From: Brachynemurus nebulosus
Taxonomy: Eukaryota; Arthropoda; Insecta; Neuroptera; Myrmeleontidae
Direction of reading: 5' to 3'
Assembly: GCA_035578155.1 (NCBI GenBank)
Contig: JAPWDM010000015.1
Span: forward strand, 13,130,574-13,194,573
Length of the DNA stretch: 64,000 bases
A model generated the notes under the pieces. It had not been told where the DNA came from. It made no database searches and was given only the letters and a program-made list of their open reading frames with translations. Made by a program: the position numbers and the translations under genes. Position 1 is the first letter of the stretch. Every line of letters starts with the position of its first letter. Shown piece by piece: positions 10,478 through 27,384 of the stretch.

Positions 10478-11098
10478 AAAATTGAGTTTTTAAGATGAGT
10501 TTCATTGATTGTAGCGTGAATTCATACTAGCCTTTCTTTGTTTGAACAGCACTGATTTTTGTCTAGTTACTTTTCTATTTAGTGTCTTGTCAAACAGTAG
10601 CACTTGTTCGTTACTTCCTCAAAGTGTTTGTTCCGTTCTTATGTAACTCTCCATGCTTCTGAATAATTTGCTAAGATGAGGCGAATTTATTTTTCTTTTT
10701 GCTCTAGTGAGAGCTGTTTCACAAAAAGAAAAAAAAAGGGAATTACGACCCAAGGATCTGAGTGCCATTTTAAGGTAAAATTTCTTTAAGTTCATACTTT
10801 CGTGATAAATTTAACCTATTTGTGTTTCTCTTTTAGGCGTTAAATTTGGGGATATTATTCTAGTTCATTATTCGATGGTACGCTCCATAAATTGAGTCTA
10901 CGTTTCATATTACTTGAAAATTTTCGAATTTCATTATAAATACTGGATTTCATTGCATTTCTTCGAGAGCCATTAAAAGTGAAGTTAAATAATTCTCAGT
11001 ATCTGAGTTTTTTTCATCAAAATCTTTAATTTGAGAACATATCCATTGAAAACCACGCATCGTTATTTGTTGTTTCTGGTGGATTTGAAACATTAGGA
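10478..11098. other. Intergenic, no recognised gene
   Basis: An A-rich tract lies at 10724-10740. A plus-strand pair resembling an intron (aag|gtaaaat at about 10772 and a tttctcttttag acceptor at about 10836) is present, but the flanks carry stops and give no credible protein. Confidence 0.4.
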
Positions 11099-11278
11099 CT
11101 AAAAGAGTTTTTGACGTAGTAGCTGATCGTTTGAAACTAGGTTTCTAATAGGTGTTGACACAGGTGGTGCCTGTGGTGTGAGCACAGGTGGTGCCTGTGG
11201 TGTGAGCACAGGTGGTGCCTGTGGTGTAAGTGCAGGTGGTTGCATTTGAACATTATGATTAGGATTATTTCCTCCCAT
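11099..11278 (-). CDS. Small proline-rich ORF with 8-residue tandem repeat
   Basis: ATG at 11278 to TAG at 11099, 59 residues. The start MGGNNPNHNVQMQPP leads into three to four copies of an LTPQAPPV-like octapeptide, encoded by a 24-bp tandem DNA repeat (about 11156-11240, unit cacaggtggtgcctgtggtgtgag on the plus strand). The tail is RNLVSNDQLLRQKLF. No family recognised. It could be a fragment of a longer gene (gag-like or a transcription-factor linker). Repeat-driven openness by chance cannot be excluded. Confidence 0.3.
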   Translation of the reverse strand: MGGNNPNHNVQMQPPALTPQAPPVLTPQAPPVLTPQAPPVSTPIRNLVSNDQLLRQKLF

Positions 11279-11708
11279 TGCGGTGAATTATTTTTACAAT
11301 GAATCCAGTTTTTTTAATATTTTTAAAATTTTCTAATAAATTTAATAATTTATTTCTAACCTTGTCGCTGTTGATTGGCGCTGGCGTTGCGTGAAGTTGG
11401 TTGTGTAGTGAGATGTTGCAGCTAGTGAAAGGTATCAGCACATTGCAGAATTTCCTGGACGTCTGAGATGGGACACAATTCTACAATCGAAACACTCATA
11501 ACCACTTTTCGACACTGGCTGCACTGGCGTAGACGTTCGTGTTGTCCAATATTTGTGTTTCTTTTTGGATACCCGACAGTAATGAATCTCTTGTTCGTCC
11601 TCGTACCAACTGAAACTGTGATTGGCTCCACTTTGAACGTTTGACGACTAAGTTTTTAAATAAAATAAGTTTTATTAATAGTTAATATAAATAAATAGTT
11701 TTATTTTG

Positions 11709-11714
<6 letters not shown>
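11279..11714. other. Non-coding DNA with one doubtful 69-codon minus ORF
   Basis: A minus-strand frame at 11422-11631 has a CSQC pair and mixed composition but no recognisable motif. I do not call it a gene. Confidence 0.35.

Positions 11715-11716
<2 letters not shown>

Positions 11717-11792
<76 letters not shown>
11717..11792. repeat. (AT)n microsatellite
   Basis: Uninterrupted at-dinucleotide run with one g interruption (at about 11779). Confidence 0.95.
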
Positions 11793-12126
11793 TTATTTAT
11801 TTATTTTAATATATTTATTAAAGTATTTAATTTTATTTTATAATATTGATTGTAATTATTTGTATAATTTTTAATTACTGCAATTTTAACAAATGATGAG
11901 AACAATGACACAATTTGTAGCACAATTTCGAAAGCTGATTGACAACTGACAACTACAACACTGTTGTAATTATTAATTGCTTCCTGATTATATTGTTTTT
12001 TCTGATCAGTTTAATAGTGGGGTTGATTACGTATATTTTTATATAATAATTAGGGTTGTATCCTATACGACACATGTTTATTTAGAATCATTAACACAAC
12101 ATAACACGTTTTTTTTTTTATCTAAA

Positions 12127-12180
12127 TCAGGGGTTCCCAAAATACGGCTCGCGGACTAGATGCGGCCCTCGAGCTCCAAA
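12127..12180 (+). repeat. hAT-type terminal sequence, isolated
   Basis: caggggttcccaaa followed by cggctcgcgga and gatgcggccct is the classic end of hAT (Charlie-like) elements. No matching opposite terminus or transposase is visible in the following kilobase, so it is a truncated relic. Confidence 0.5.
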
Positions 12181-12981
12181 AATACGTGATATCAGATCGT
12201 CAAATTCGTAAAAATATTTTTTTTCACAAAAACCAATAAATCCAACTATATTGTCGTTGAAAAGCTGCTGAAAAGTATTTTATGTGTAATACCTTGTGTA
12301 ATTTTTGGAATTTTCACTACGCAAATTACTTTTATATTATAATCTTTTAAGTGATTTACTTTTACATAAATTAGGTTTTTAGGTCAAAATAATCAAATTC
12401 GTTTAGGGAAAGTAATTTAATTTCTGCATATGATTTTGCTGTTTTGTTATAATTCTGATTACGTCAAAAAAGGAAACGATATCAAAAGCCATAAGCAGGT
12501 TTAAATTTCATGTTCCTACCACCAAAATTACGGTTTTTGGTGCTTTTAACAAATTTGGATATACGTAATGACGTCATCAAGTTTAATTTTTTATATTTCA
12601 AATTAACAGCTACAAAAATGAGTGAAATCTGTTTGTAAAGTTTGGGTAAATTGGGTGCAAAAATTGCATTTTTCCTTTAAAAATTGCCAAGTTATACTCT
12701 TAGATTTTTTCCTTCCTAATTTGTAAATTAAGAGATCGACCAAAATCGTTCTATGATGGATTAAACACCACTGTTATATTTTTTAATTTTCCAATTTTAT
12801 CGAGTGTCTGTGTAATATTATTAATGTATGGCGAACTTTTGTTCGTATTTAGACATGCACCAATATTCATATGTTCACTTAATGTCCAGCTTTAGCTGAT
12901 ACTTAAACACTGGATTTACTTTGGTATGTATGACCAATTCATTATGTTAAAATTCACATAGTGTTTGAAAAATTGTCAAAC
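12181..12981. other. AT-rich DNA, no gene seen
   Basis: No open frame of note. It may be the decayed body of the hAT relic on its left or the body of the tRNA-headed repeat on its right. Confidence 0.4.
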
Positions 12982-13053
12982 TGGATCAGCTGGGACTTGA
13001 GCCCGGATGTCTTGGTTGCTAGCCAAACACCTTACCAATTAGGCTACCGAACC
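12982..13053 (-). tRNA. tRNA-Ala(AGC)-like sequence, probably a SINE head or pseudo-tRNA
   Basis: The minus strand folds by eye as a full 72-nt cloverleaf. Acceptor ggttcgg pairs with ctgatcc (one mismatch at 3-70), D-stem gcct/aggt has loop aattggta, anticodon stem tttgg/ccaag has loop ctagcaa (anticodon AGC), T-arm ccggg-ctcaagt-cccag has one mismatch, and the discriminator is A. A box (tagcctaattgg) and B box (gggctcaagtccc) are present. The G3-U70 identity pair of tRNA-Ala is absent (U-U), and no pol III T-run follows: after the tRNA comes agtttgac. That favours a tRNA-derived SINE head or pseudogene over a functional tRNA. Confidence 0.6.
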
Positions 13054-13069
13054 GCTTGTTCGAGTGTCA

Positions 13070-13071
<2 letters not shown>

Positions 13072-13159
<88 letters not shown>
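13072..13159. repeat. (AT)n microsatellite, left part of a split tract
   Basis: Pure AT run interrupted by the Tc1-like element. The tract resumes at 14843. Confidence 0.95.

Positions 13160-16770
<3,611 letters not shown>

Positions 16771-16848
<78 letters not shown>
16771..16848. repeat. (AT)n microsatellite, right part
   Basis: Third segment of the AT tract that also flanks the two preceding insertions. Confidence 0.95.
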
Positions 16849-16851
<3 letters not shown>

Positions 16852-17251
16852 TAATCACGCATTAAACGTTTTATAAAATATAATTTATTTTTTTGGCGCA
16901 GCGTCAGTTTTGTGACCGACAAACTATAATTTTTATTAATTTCTTTTAATTGATGAACAAAACACCGATATTATATAACATCTTCGATATTTTTTTGAAA
17001 TACCTAGATGTATTATCAATATAGTATACAGTAATATAGTACAGTTAATTACTTAACGCGCTTTAGATATAACCGCCCTTTTTTTATATAGTAGATAAAC
17101 CGCTAATATATAATATATTTTTCAATATTTGCTAATTTTCGCGACAAAATAATAGCTAATATTTTCATCAATTATCGTTATTATTCAAACCAAAAATAAA
17201 ACGGAGAATTTTATGTAATCGCGGGTGTGCCTTATTGAAATGTGCTTTCTT
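16849..17251. other. AT-rich unique DNA, no gene
   Basis: No feature recognised. Confidence 0.5.
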
Positions 17252-18830
<1,579 letters not shown>

Positions 18831-18862
18831 GGTACCTACATATATATATATATGTAGGTACC
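18831..18862. repeat. Perfect 32-bp palindrome
   Basis: ggtacctaca, then (ta)6, then tgtaggtacc: each half is the exact complement of the other, with KpnI-type ggtacc at both ends. Confidence 0.95.
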
Positions 18863-19618
18863 TCAGTGCACACCTAACTACGCTGTAGGAATTGAAACCG
18901 GTACAGATAGTTTGGTAATAAAAGTTATAAAGTCAACGCTAAAATGGTTGCATAAATTGCTTTTAATGAATGACTCCCGATACCTAAAGTTATGTTTTAA
19001 CCGCCTTTTAGAGCTTTCCTCCAAAAACGAATCAAAAGATAGTAAATATAATTGGATTTTACAATTAAAACATCTACTACGTACTATTAACCACGATGAT
19101 TATCAGATATTTACAGATAGCACACACCTACAAAAAATATTGATAGCATTGTGCAGAAGTTTAGATCAGTACTCAGCCAGCAAGATTTAGATCGATGTCT
19201 CAATTCAAGCTTCTATAATGACTATAAGTCGTTAAGGTTTAGTCAGGGAACCGCCACTTATTTGCAATTACTCCTACCGATTCGTGTGACTCGAGTTTTT
19301 GCTCAACTTAGATTGATGGATTCTAGCAATGTAAGACTCCTTGTTGATAATAATGATTACTCAATACTTATCGATCAAATATGTACCATTTGCAATTTGG
19401 GGGTCATGGAAACCGTAGAACACGTAATTTTTGTCTGTCCGATATATTGTAGTCTTAGAACTAGATACTTAACACCATATTTTATTGCTAATGCTAACTT
19501 AAGCCTCAGTCATTGTCTGCTGTTGCTTCTGTCGACTACAAATAAAAAATTTCCATTCAACATCTATCATTTCTTGAAGGAAGCCCTGAAAATACAATCT
19601 TTTATTTTTTGTGAATAA
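18863..19618 (+). pseudogene. Non-LTR retrotransposon ORF2 C-terminus, frameshifted
   Basis: The first frame (to about 19188) reads TLKWLHKLLLMNDSRYLKLCFN, then RLLELSSKNESKDSKYNWILQL. The second frame (19151-19618) reads FRSVLSQQDLDRCLNSSFYN, then TVEHVIFVCPIY. The ICTIC...ETVEHVIFVC motif is the CCHC zinc knuckle after RT in Jockey/CR1-like elements. The two frames overlap at about 19151-19190, so a single indel split one gene. RT and endonuclease domains are missing. It lies next to the 32-bp palindrome. Inactive 5'-truncated copy. Confidence 0.7.
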
Positions 19619-19846
19619 CAAGCAGAAACAATAAAAAGGAAATATAAACTTATCAATAAAAACAAATAAATACGACCCTGACTCCTTAATAATATGCATG
19701 AACCAAATTTCTAATCTATTTGTTAAATTAATTGTTAATGAGCCTTCTGTTCATTTAATCTTGTGTTATTTAAATTAATGTATTATACTGAACTCATAAG
19801 ATTGCCGAAATAATTAATAATTGGTTGAATTATTTCTTAGTCTTAT

Positions 19847-21547
19847 TTACTTAGTGTGATATAGGTAAAAACAGTCTTTGTCGCGACTAAGGCATAAATA
19901 AACGTCACATTTGCGACATCTTATTTTAGACCGCGAGGAACAACTCTCGAAACGACATTTACGTGGCGCTTTTATGTCATCAAACGCAGGCAAGTGGTCG
20001 TAGTCATCGTATCTTTTCCCAACTGAAGGATTGATTGCTGGCTTGTATCGAGTTGACACATTATTTTGGATGTCAGCAAGTGGGGACGACACACGCCGGT
20101 CTCTGTCAGGAGTATTAATGAGCGTTTCAGCTATTTCAAATCTGAATAAGCGTTTGCTACCAACAGCTAAATCCATGAAGTGAAGTATAACTTTCAAAGT
20201 CCACTTACGTGTTTTCATAAATGTTCTATAGTATTCCATAGACTGGTCTAAAACATCTACACCGCCCATAATTGCATTATAGGACGTCACTATCTTTGGA
20301 GCATCAACATTTACGTAGCATTTTTACTTTTTGTCATATCGATCAACAATATCTTTTTCCGTGCCACCGGTGCAGTTTGAAGCTGTGAGCACAGCTTTGC
20401 TGTCCTTCCATTTAACCAAAACTATATCGTTAGATACTCTTTGCTCCTCTCTTCATCTTTTTGTCATCTTTAAACATTAGCTTTTCACGTTGCGGAATAC
20501 GATTAGCCTGATGGTACCGGTTCCATGATATCCGAGTTTCATTAGTTCGTCCAACAAAGGGATGGTAGTAAAGTATCTATCAAAAAAAAACATAGCTTCC
20601 AGGAGGTACACTCTGGATGAGGCGAAGCACAACTGCAGACCGAGTCCAAGAGGGTGCGAAAGTGCAGGGTTTTGGCCATAATATATTTCGAAATCTACCA
20701 TGAGCCCTTCACTTGTGGTCACAACAAAGTTTTTAAGGCCTACTGGGCGAGGCTTGTTTTTCACTAATTGCCTGAGGTAACACTTTCCCGTGAAGGGAAT
20801 CATTTGTTCGTCCACTGAAAACCTTCCTGACGTTCTTAAAATTTTATTACAGTCTTTCTTGACCGCGTCAATTACCGGTTGCACTTTCCAGAGAGGATTA
20901 ACTGTGGCTCGAACGGGTGGAGAATCGGTTTCCACTACGTGTAAATTATTTCGTAGCGACATAAATCGGTCCCTTGTCATTGCAGAACTAGTTATTTCAA
21001 TGTTAATTTTTTGTCTCCAATACATAGCGATTCTGGGATAAGATAAAATTCCCATCATAAGTTGAATACCATACAGTATTTTTATTTCCGGTTTTGTAGT
21101 TTTTAATAATTCGCCAGTTTTTCTCATGTGATACATATTTGTACATACTGACATGTGTTTGAAAAAATCATCATTGTAATAATCATTGAAATATTCCATA
21201 GGTGATCTAATTACAATCGATTCTGGATGGCCAGAATAATCGTGTGGCTTATCGGTAAAATTTGTTTTTTTTTTCTAAATACGTGAACGTTGAGAAACAT
21301 TTACTTTGATCTGATTCTTACGTTTTTTGGAAGTTGATGGTCCTCCCTCATTGTTATCTTGAGCACCAATAGTAGGAGTCATTCTTTTCTTGCTTCCTTT
21401 GCGTGGTGGTATTGGGCCAGCTTCACAAGGTACTTCGTTTGGTACACATTCTTCACTTTCAAGCTGAGGCGCGAAAAATTCTTCATCGGCATCGTCTTCT
21501 TGGCAACTCACGATCGTATGACTCAGGTTCGAAAGAGGTATACTCAT
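19847..21547 (-). pseudogene. piggyBac-type transposase, broken by frameshifts
   Basis: Three consecutive minus-strand pieces. The N-terminal acidic region (21547-21275) contains DADEEFFAPQLESEECV. The core (21199-20477) has the DDE_Tnp_1_7 fold: WRQKINIEITSSAM, NNLHVVETDSPP, SVDEQMIPFTGK (first catalytic Asp), FFFDRYFTTIPLLDEL (second Asp). A frame change at about 20480-20295 covers PQREKLMFKDDKK. The C-terminal part (20290-19847) has YNAIMGGVDVLDQ (third Asp) and a cysteine-rich domain CRFESCSSRSKIRC-RKCDVYLC that normally binds terminal repeats. All domains are recognisable in the right order, but at least two frameshifts make it non-functional. TTAA-flanked ends were not found. Confidence 0.9.
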
Positions 21548-22012
21548 AGCTGTTCATTAAACGAGAACTGTTCCATGATACAAACAACAGTTTCTAGGAC
21601 GACATCGTTCTTAGTAATATGTTCAACTAGGTACTTCACTGACAGTTTTATTGATGCCCAAAAATAATTCCGTTGATATTTACAAAAATATATAATTAAT
21701 AATTATCAAGCTGCAAATACAAAATAAATAATGAGTCTAAATTATAAATATCAGTTATGTTTTATTCTAAATTCTCACGTTCATCAATTATTTAAAAAGT
21801 GACTTTTGAAGATAAATTTTTAATTCCATTTTTAATAAACCACATTAGAATTTTTTTTAAAATAAAATATTTTTTGGACACAGGTATTTGGTTTTCAAAC
21901 TACTTTTTTGATCGTTTATTATTGTGTACGGTTTTGGAAAAATCCATTCCGATGGGACTGAAGTTGCCAATATACAGCTATTTCGTATCAAAACATTTAA
22001 TTCTGGATAATA
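21548..22012. other. AT-rich DNA, no gene
   Basis: No motif found. It may include the 5' non-coding part of the piggyBac copy. Confidence 0.4.
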
Positions 22013-22518
22013 CCGTAAAACCGTCTAGACCCGGACACTTTGTTACATTTTTTGGTTAATTTTATGTTTATACATGTTTCCTTCATAGATATCACCAATA
22101 AAAGTATTACCGTTAGAAAGAGTGTATATTATTTCTTATATCCCCGACCTATTTGTTTCATTATAAATAAAAAATAAAAAATAATTAGTAAATGTTCGGG
22201 TCTACACCCTAAATCGGTCTTGACCCGGACACTTACTTAAATAATGTAGTAACATGCAAACTAACCTCTCCCGTCGGGTTTAGGACAGTGTTTTGTATCG
22301 TCTGATGTCTTTGAACCTGTCAAAGACTTCAAAATATTTTGTGGGAAGGGAAAGGGCGCAATGCATAGTATGCCTGTCTATGAAGTAAACATACGATATG
22401 ACACCAGAAGGAGGCATAAACCGCGTAATTCTGGGGGGAATATTAACATATGGATAGTGGGAGTTACAGCTATATGTATATATGTATATAGGATATATGT
22501 ATATAGCATGTATTTTTT

Positions 22519-22598
<80 letters not shown>

Positions 22599-22941
22599 GA
22601 ATATAACTTCGAACATCATTAAATGATGCGTGATAAAATTCGGAACATATAGATATCAAAACTAAACCAATATCACAATTATGACAGAAATTACACGTCT
22701 AAGTTAGACACACATTTTATTTCTTTGAAAAACTGAGGATAGTAATCCTGTAAAATGGGATAGTAAAAGTTGAAATCCGTAGTTTTTATTGGTATAGCTG
22801 TTTAGAGGATGTTTTTCTCTCTCTAATGACGTCAAGAACAAATGTTTATTGTTGCAGGTTAATGTAGAAATTATTTACTTTGAAGATTGGTGCAAAATGT
22901 CCGGGTCTAGACCCCCTGTCCGGGTCTAGACGGTTTTACGG
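22013..22941. mobile_element. 929-bp MITE with CCGTAAAACCG termini, TA duplication
   Basis: Left end ccgtaaaaccgtctagaccc and right end gggtctagacggttttacgg are perfect complements for about 25 bp and are flanked by TA. Subterminal copies of the cgggtctagac motif occur at about 22197, 22234 and 22900. The centre carries an (AT)n tract (22529-22593). No coding capacity. TA duplication suggests Tc1/mariner-type mobilisation (inference). Confidence 0.85.
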
Positions 22942-23700
22942 TATATTTATTTCTACGATATCAACCATCGATTAGTTTTTTGGTTTCACTAAAATTGACT
23001 AGATTAATTTTTATTTTTTGTACCATTACAGTATTATATGTAGTTTACTTAGTATAATCTTCCACAGAAATGTTGAATTTTATGCTGAATAGCTGAATGT
23101 CTGTCTGACAATAACCATTATATTATATTATTTAAATTCAAAATTTAAATCAAACAATGCTAGTTTATTCGTTATATCCGTTAAAATTTAAAATAAAAAT
23201 CTACCAACAGAGTTTTTTGTAGTGGAGACATCTATAATATTAAAGTCACATCGTGCTCAACTATTTACAGAACAGAGAATACGTATGTACGTACATATAT
23301 AACAACATATCGCTGAACAGTTTTACAAATTGGACAGATATATGAATAAAGCACAGAACAGATAAATAGATGAACAAGTGAACCACAGGTGAACAGATGA
23401 ACATGCTAAATCGCAGAACTGTTCATTTATGGAACAGGTCCAACAAAAGAACAGTTTCAAAAGAACAGTTCTGTTCTTTTTGGCACATCAATAGTCGGGG
23501 GGCTGAGTCAAACTTGAATCAGCCCCCCCCTTACACTAAAAATATTAAATTATTGCTCAGTGTGTCGAGCTCAAAATTCTTAAGCCACGGAATACGAAAG
23601 CCATAAATAGCTCCTAATTATACGTCTAATTATATTTGTTTTTTCAGTTCTAAAAGGTGGGGGGCTAGGTCGAGTGGGGTGAATATGGATTCGAAAATGA
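22942..23700. repeat. AT-rich DNA with AGAACAG-motif cluster
   Basis: Between about 23255 and 23475 there are more than ten gaacag/ctgttc words (e.g. agaacagttctgttct, a palindrome). No coding potential was found; a G/C homopolymer (ccccccc) lies at about 23524. Confidence 0.5.
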
Positions 23701-23714
23701 AGTATCATTAATCT

Positions 23715-24340
23715 ACCTGCTCCGAATGATGAAAATATTTTTACAAATATTCTACACACTGAAATAAGTGAAGATATAGTTAACAAATTTCCAAAAAATT
23801 TTACAAAAGAAATCGGTAAAATACCAGATGTAAAATGCACTCTACAGCTTAAAGATGGGACGACACCAATTTATCGTCCGCCAAGATCAGTGCCTTACGA
23901 TCTTAGACTTAAAGTAGAAAATGAGCTAAACCTACTCGAAAAACAAGGTATAATCGAAAAAATTGAATACTGCCAATGGGGGACACCCTTGGTTATCGTA
24001 CCTAAGTCAAATGGAGGAGTTCGAATTTGCGCAGATTACAAAACGACGGTCAATCAGCAACTGCAATTAGCGCATTCCCCGATTCCTAAAATTGAAGATA
24101 TTGTATATAAACTACATGGAAGCAAATATTTTTGTGTTTTAGATATTTGTAATGCATACCTACATCTGTATTTAGATGACGAGAGTAGCAAGATAGCCGC
24201 CATAAGTACACATAGAGGTACGTACAAAGTTAAAAGATTTTTCTTCGGATTAGCATAAAGCCAAAAAAAATAAATAAAATCAATTTTAAGTAACTTACAG
24301 GGAGTAGTCATATTTTGATGACATCGTTATTTATGGTTAA
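23715..24340 (+). pseudogene. pol: Ty3/Gypsy reverse transcriptase (copy B, 5' part)
   Basis: The open frame from 23715 reads KDGTTPIYRPPRSVPYDLR, LEKQGIIEKIEYCQWGTPL, VIVPKSNGGVRICADYK, FCVLDICNAYLHL and RFFFGLA, stopping at 24258. The catalytic YFDDIVIYG box is readable at 24308-24335 after indels. The copy then breaks at about 24407 and resumes with RNase H at 29340, so about 5 kb of foreign DNA and a deletion of the RT thumb separate the halves. No 5' LTR, gag or protease was found upstream. Confidence 0.88.
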
Positions 24341-24407
24341 ACAAAAACGGAATGCTACTACAACTTACAAGTAACACTACCGAAGTACCAATCGCCAATC
24401 TTCTTGA

Positions 24408-24699
24408 AACTTTATTGGTGTGTAGAATAGGCAAAAGTAAGAGACCCGTATTTCGTTTTATCTGCTGAAGCCCACATTCATGGGGTGAAACCAGCCCCTA
24501 AAGTTTGGAGTTCAAATCATATTTCTTAAGATATCTCGAAAACTATAAGAGATAGAGGAAAACTTTAAATAGACGAAATATTACTCTTTGAAAGATCTAT
24601 TCACCTGTATAGGTTAAATCAAGGTCAGGTTCATAAGAGGGCTGGAGGGATGAAAATCGGGGTAAATTTTTTTGTACAGTCTGAGTGGTTCAGTGTATC
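24408..24699 (+). repeat. Dispersed repeat related to the foldback at 61175-62755
   Basis: From gaaactttattggtgtgtag to about gttcagtgtatc this matches 61201-61500 and the inverse of 62410-62725, including 'atatctcgaaaactataa' and 'cacctgtataggttaaa'. The outer 25 bp of the terminus are missing, so this is a truncated arm. Confidence 0.8.
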
Positions 24700-24799
24700 A
24701 AAGGACCCCTCCGGATAAGATACGTGAATCTGCCTAAGGTCCAACCTGGGTCGGGGGTACCACGATAGGGTTCGGCCCTTACACATGTATCCCATAGCT

Positions 24800-26534
24800 G
24801 CAATATTAGGTCAAGGTTACTTTGCGTTTTCGAGTTGTACCAAAATGTTCAATTTTGTACTTTTCCCGATTTCCCACTTTTCTTCCCCCCAAGTGCATAA
24901 GTATTATGTATATACATGTAGGGCTCTAAGAGCTCCATAAGACAGTGCATGTAGCTCTCCAAAACACGGAATTTAGAAGAAATTTGCAAAAATTTCTAAA
25001 TGATCTATAAAAACACACAAAATGCGATCTTGGACCAAAATGAGACATATAGATTTTTGAAATCTACGCCTTTGAATTAGTAAATATATGTACCTTTTTG
25101 TGATGGAAATCATGATTTTTGATTTATGATATTTTGTGAGACCTTTCCATACTGATGAAAACACTAGTAATGAGCCTTAATCGCACATGCTTGCTTTTTT
25201 TAAGGGTGAGAGGAAGGCGTCGCCATATTTTATGGCTAAACAAGCCCACTAAGGCGGCTGCAACACCGAGTGTCACTAGAGCCCCTTATATTTAAATCCT
25301 TAAATTAGCCTTACTTGCCCCAATTTTGCGAAATATTTTTAGACATATATTTTGTAACAGTTGGGGCGGTTTAGCTTATATTTAAAAATACTTAAAATTC
25401 GCGCCCAAATGCTGTTACTTATTGTCCCACGCAGATTTAACGCTAATTGGATGCCTAAAAATGTCCAAAGTCGGGTTCTGTCGAAGAATTACTCTCCGTT
25501 GTGTGTTTTGCGAAATTACTTTATTAACTCTTTAAATGATTAAGATGAGTTAACTCGTCCTGCAATATGGCGGCTCAAAATTTTGTCATATGTACATATC
25601 CACTGGTACAGGTGCCGCCATCTATGACAATACGGCGTAATTCTAAATAATGTTCAATTTTATCAACATAGTTTAGTATAATTTATTTTTTATAAATTCC
25701 TAGGGTTCACTTTTTTAATGTTGGGATCTTTAATTTTTTTCTTTTTCTTTTTTTGTAGCCTTATCTATTGTACTTATCACTTGGCAGTAATAAGGCCGGC
25801 ATTTTGAGACAAAAAAATTTTACCATATCGTTTGTTTAAAAGGGTTAAAAAAAATTCTTTTTAAATAAAATTCTATAATAATGGTTTACATTATTTCAAA
25901 CGAAAGTTCAATAATTATTTAAAATAAATAAATTATAAATATAATGTTATGTTTAAATAAACATTTCCGAACTGTTTTTACGTTTTATTAACTTAACAAT
26001 GCCTTAATAAAACAATTATATTTTTTATTGGACTTAGCGCAACAATCAATTACGGCCTATTTCAAACAAGTCCAAATCTCGTCTTTCTTTTCTCATCCCT
26101 TTTCCACATATATGAACAATTCACCTTTTCTCCCCACCGCTTAACTATTTTTCAATACATATTAAACATCAAAAACGGGGAATGCCAAAATGATATAATA
26201 TTATAAATTCATATAGAAGATAATAGTTAAACTTTACAACGCTAGGTTCATATTTTTTACATACAGATGTCGCTAATTATCATAGCCGATATCAAACCCC
26301 ATCTGATTTTTAGTTCATTAATTCAAAATTTGACCGCTAGATATTAGCCCTTGTACCATAATATCCGTTACAATTTACTAATTCAAAGGCGTAGATTTCA
26401 AAAGTCTATGTCTCATTTTGCGTTTTGTGTGTTTTTATAGGTCATTTAGAAATTTTTGCAAATATATTCTTCTAAACACCGTGTTTTGGAGAGCTGCATG
26501 CGCTGTCTTATGGAGTTCTTAGAGCCCTATATGC

Positions 26535-26574
<40 letters not shown>

Positions 26575-26676
26575 CTTATACATTTGGGGGGAAGGAAAGT
26601 GGAAAATCGGGAAAAGTCTAAAACTGAACATTTTGATACAACTCGAAAACGCAAAGCAACCTTGACCTAATATTGC
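24800..26676. mobile_element. Inverted-repeat element, arms about 285-300 bp
   Basis: 24800-25084 (gcaatattaggtcaagg ... ttgaattagtaaa) and 26374-26676 are diverged reverse complements. The right arm has gained an (AT)n run at 26539-26571. The 1.29-kb loop has no coding region. It carries a 'ctaaattagcc' AT-rich body and short 60-codon frames only. Probably a non-autonomous foldback or MITE nested in Gypsy copy B. Confidence 0.75.
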
Positions 26677-27384
26677 AGGTGGGTGATTCTCTGACAAGTG
26701 GTCAATAAAAATAAAATTTTCGAAATGGAATAATTTGATTGGAATTTGGCTTTTGTTGTAAAAAAAATATATAAACTTTATCAAACAAGTACAATTTTTG
26801 AAAAAATTTAATTGGCTTTTACTACGGTATAACACCGAAAAGTTGACCCACTGTAATTTGTCACTAATATCTAATTTGAGTATTGTTTTTTTAACACTGT
26901 GATATAATTAAACAAACACAAATCATATGAAAGCGTCTTGGTTTAAGGTACACATAGCAGTGCGATTTTTTAAGCTGTATTGTTTTTTTCCTAATAAAAA
27001 CAATTTTTTTCACAAGTGTGATCTCCTGTCCCGTGCGTCACGCATAATATGAGTTTTTCAAGTTATCTTTGAAATTAACAAATGAATTTTCTTTGAACGT
27101 AAATTGTAAAGGTAGAATAACAGTGCAAATGCAAAAATATGTTTACATTAAATTTACATAATCTTGGAATTTTTTAATTTTTAATTTTAAAAATGTTCCG
27201 TGCGTCACGTAACGCACGGGACATGCAGATTTGACCAAGAAAATGAATAAATTTACACATTGGGTGTGGTAATACATGTTTATTATAACATTTTAAATAG
27301 CATACATCATACATTTTATTCATACATCATATTCTACAAGCCTCCGGCGGTGGGTGGAGCAATATTTGGTCTCAAACCTAACGA
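26677..27384. other. AT-rich DNA with a small inverted repeat
   Basis: gtcccgtgcgtcacg at 27028-27042 is inverted at 27208-27222 (cgtaacgcacgggac), and 27198-27219 is itself a near-palindrome ccgtgcgt-cacgta-acgcacgg. No gene. Confidence 0.55.

Noticed and set aside
10772..10850. Plus-strand intron between two coding exons
   Set aside because: Splice signals are present but the flanking exons contain stops and resemble nothing.
23455..23480. agaacagttctgttct as a steroid-receptor response element
   Set aside because: Half-site spacing is four rather than the canonical three, insects lack glucocorticoid-type receptors, and the word is part of a local repeat cluster.
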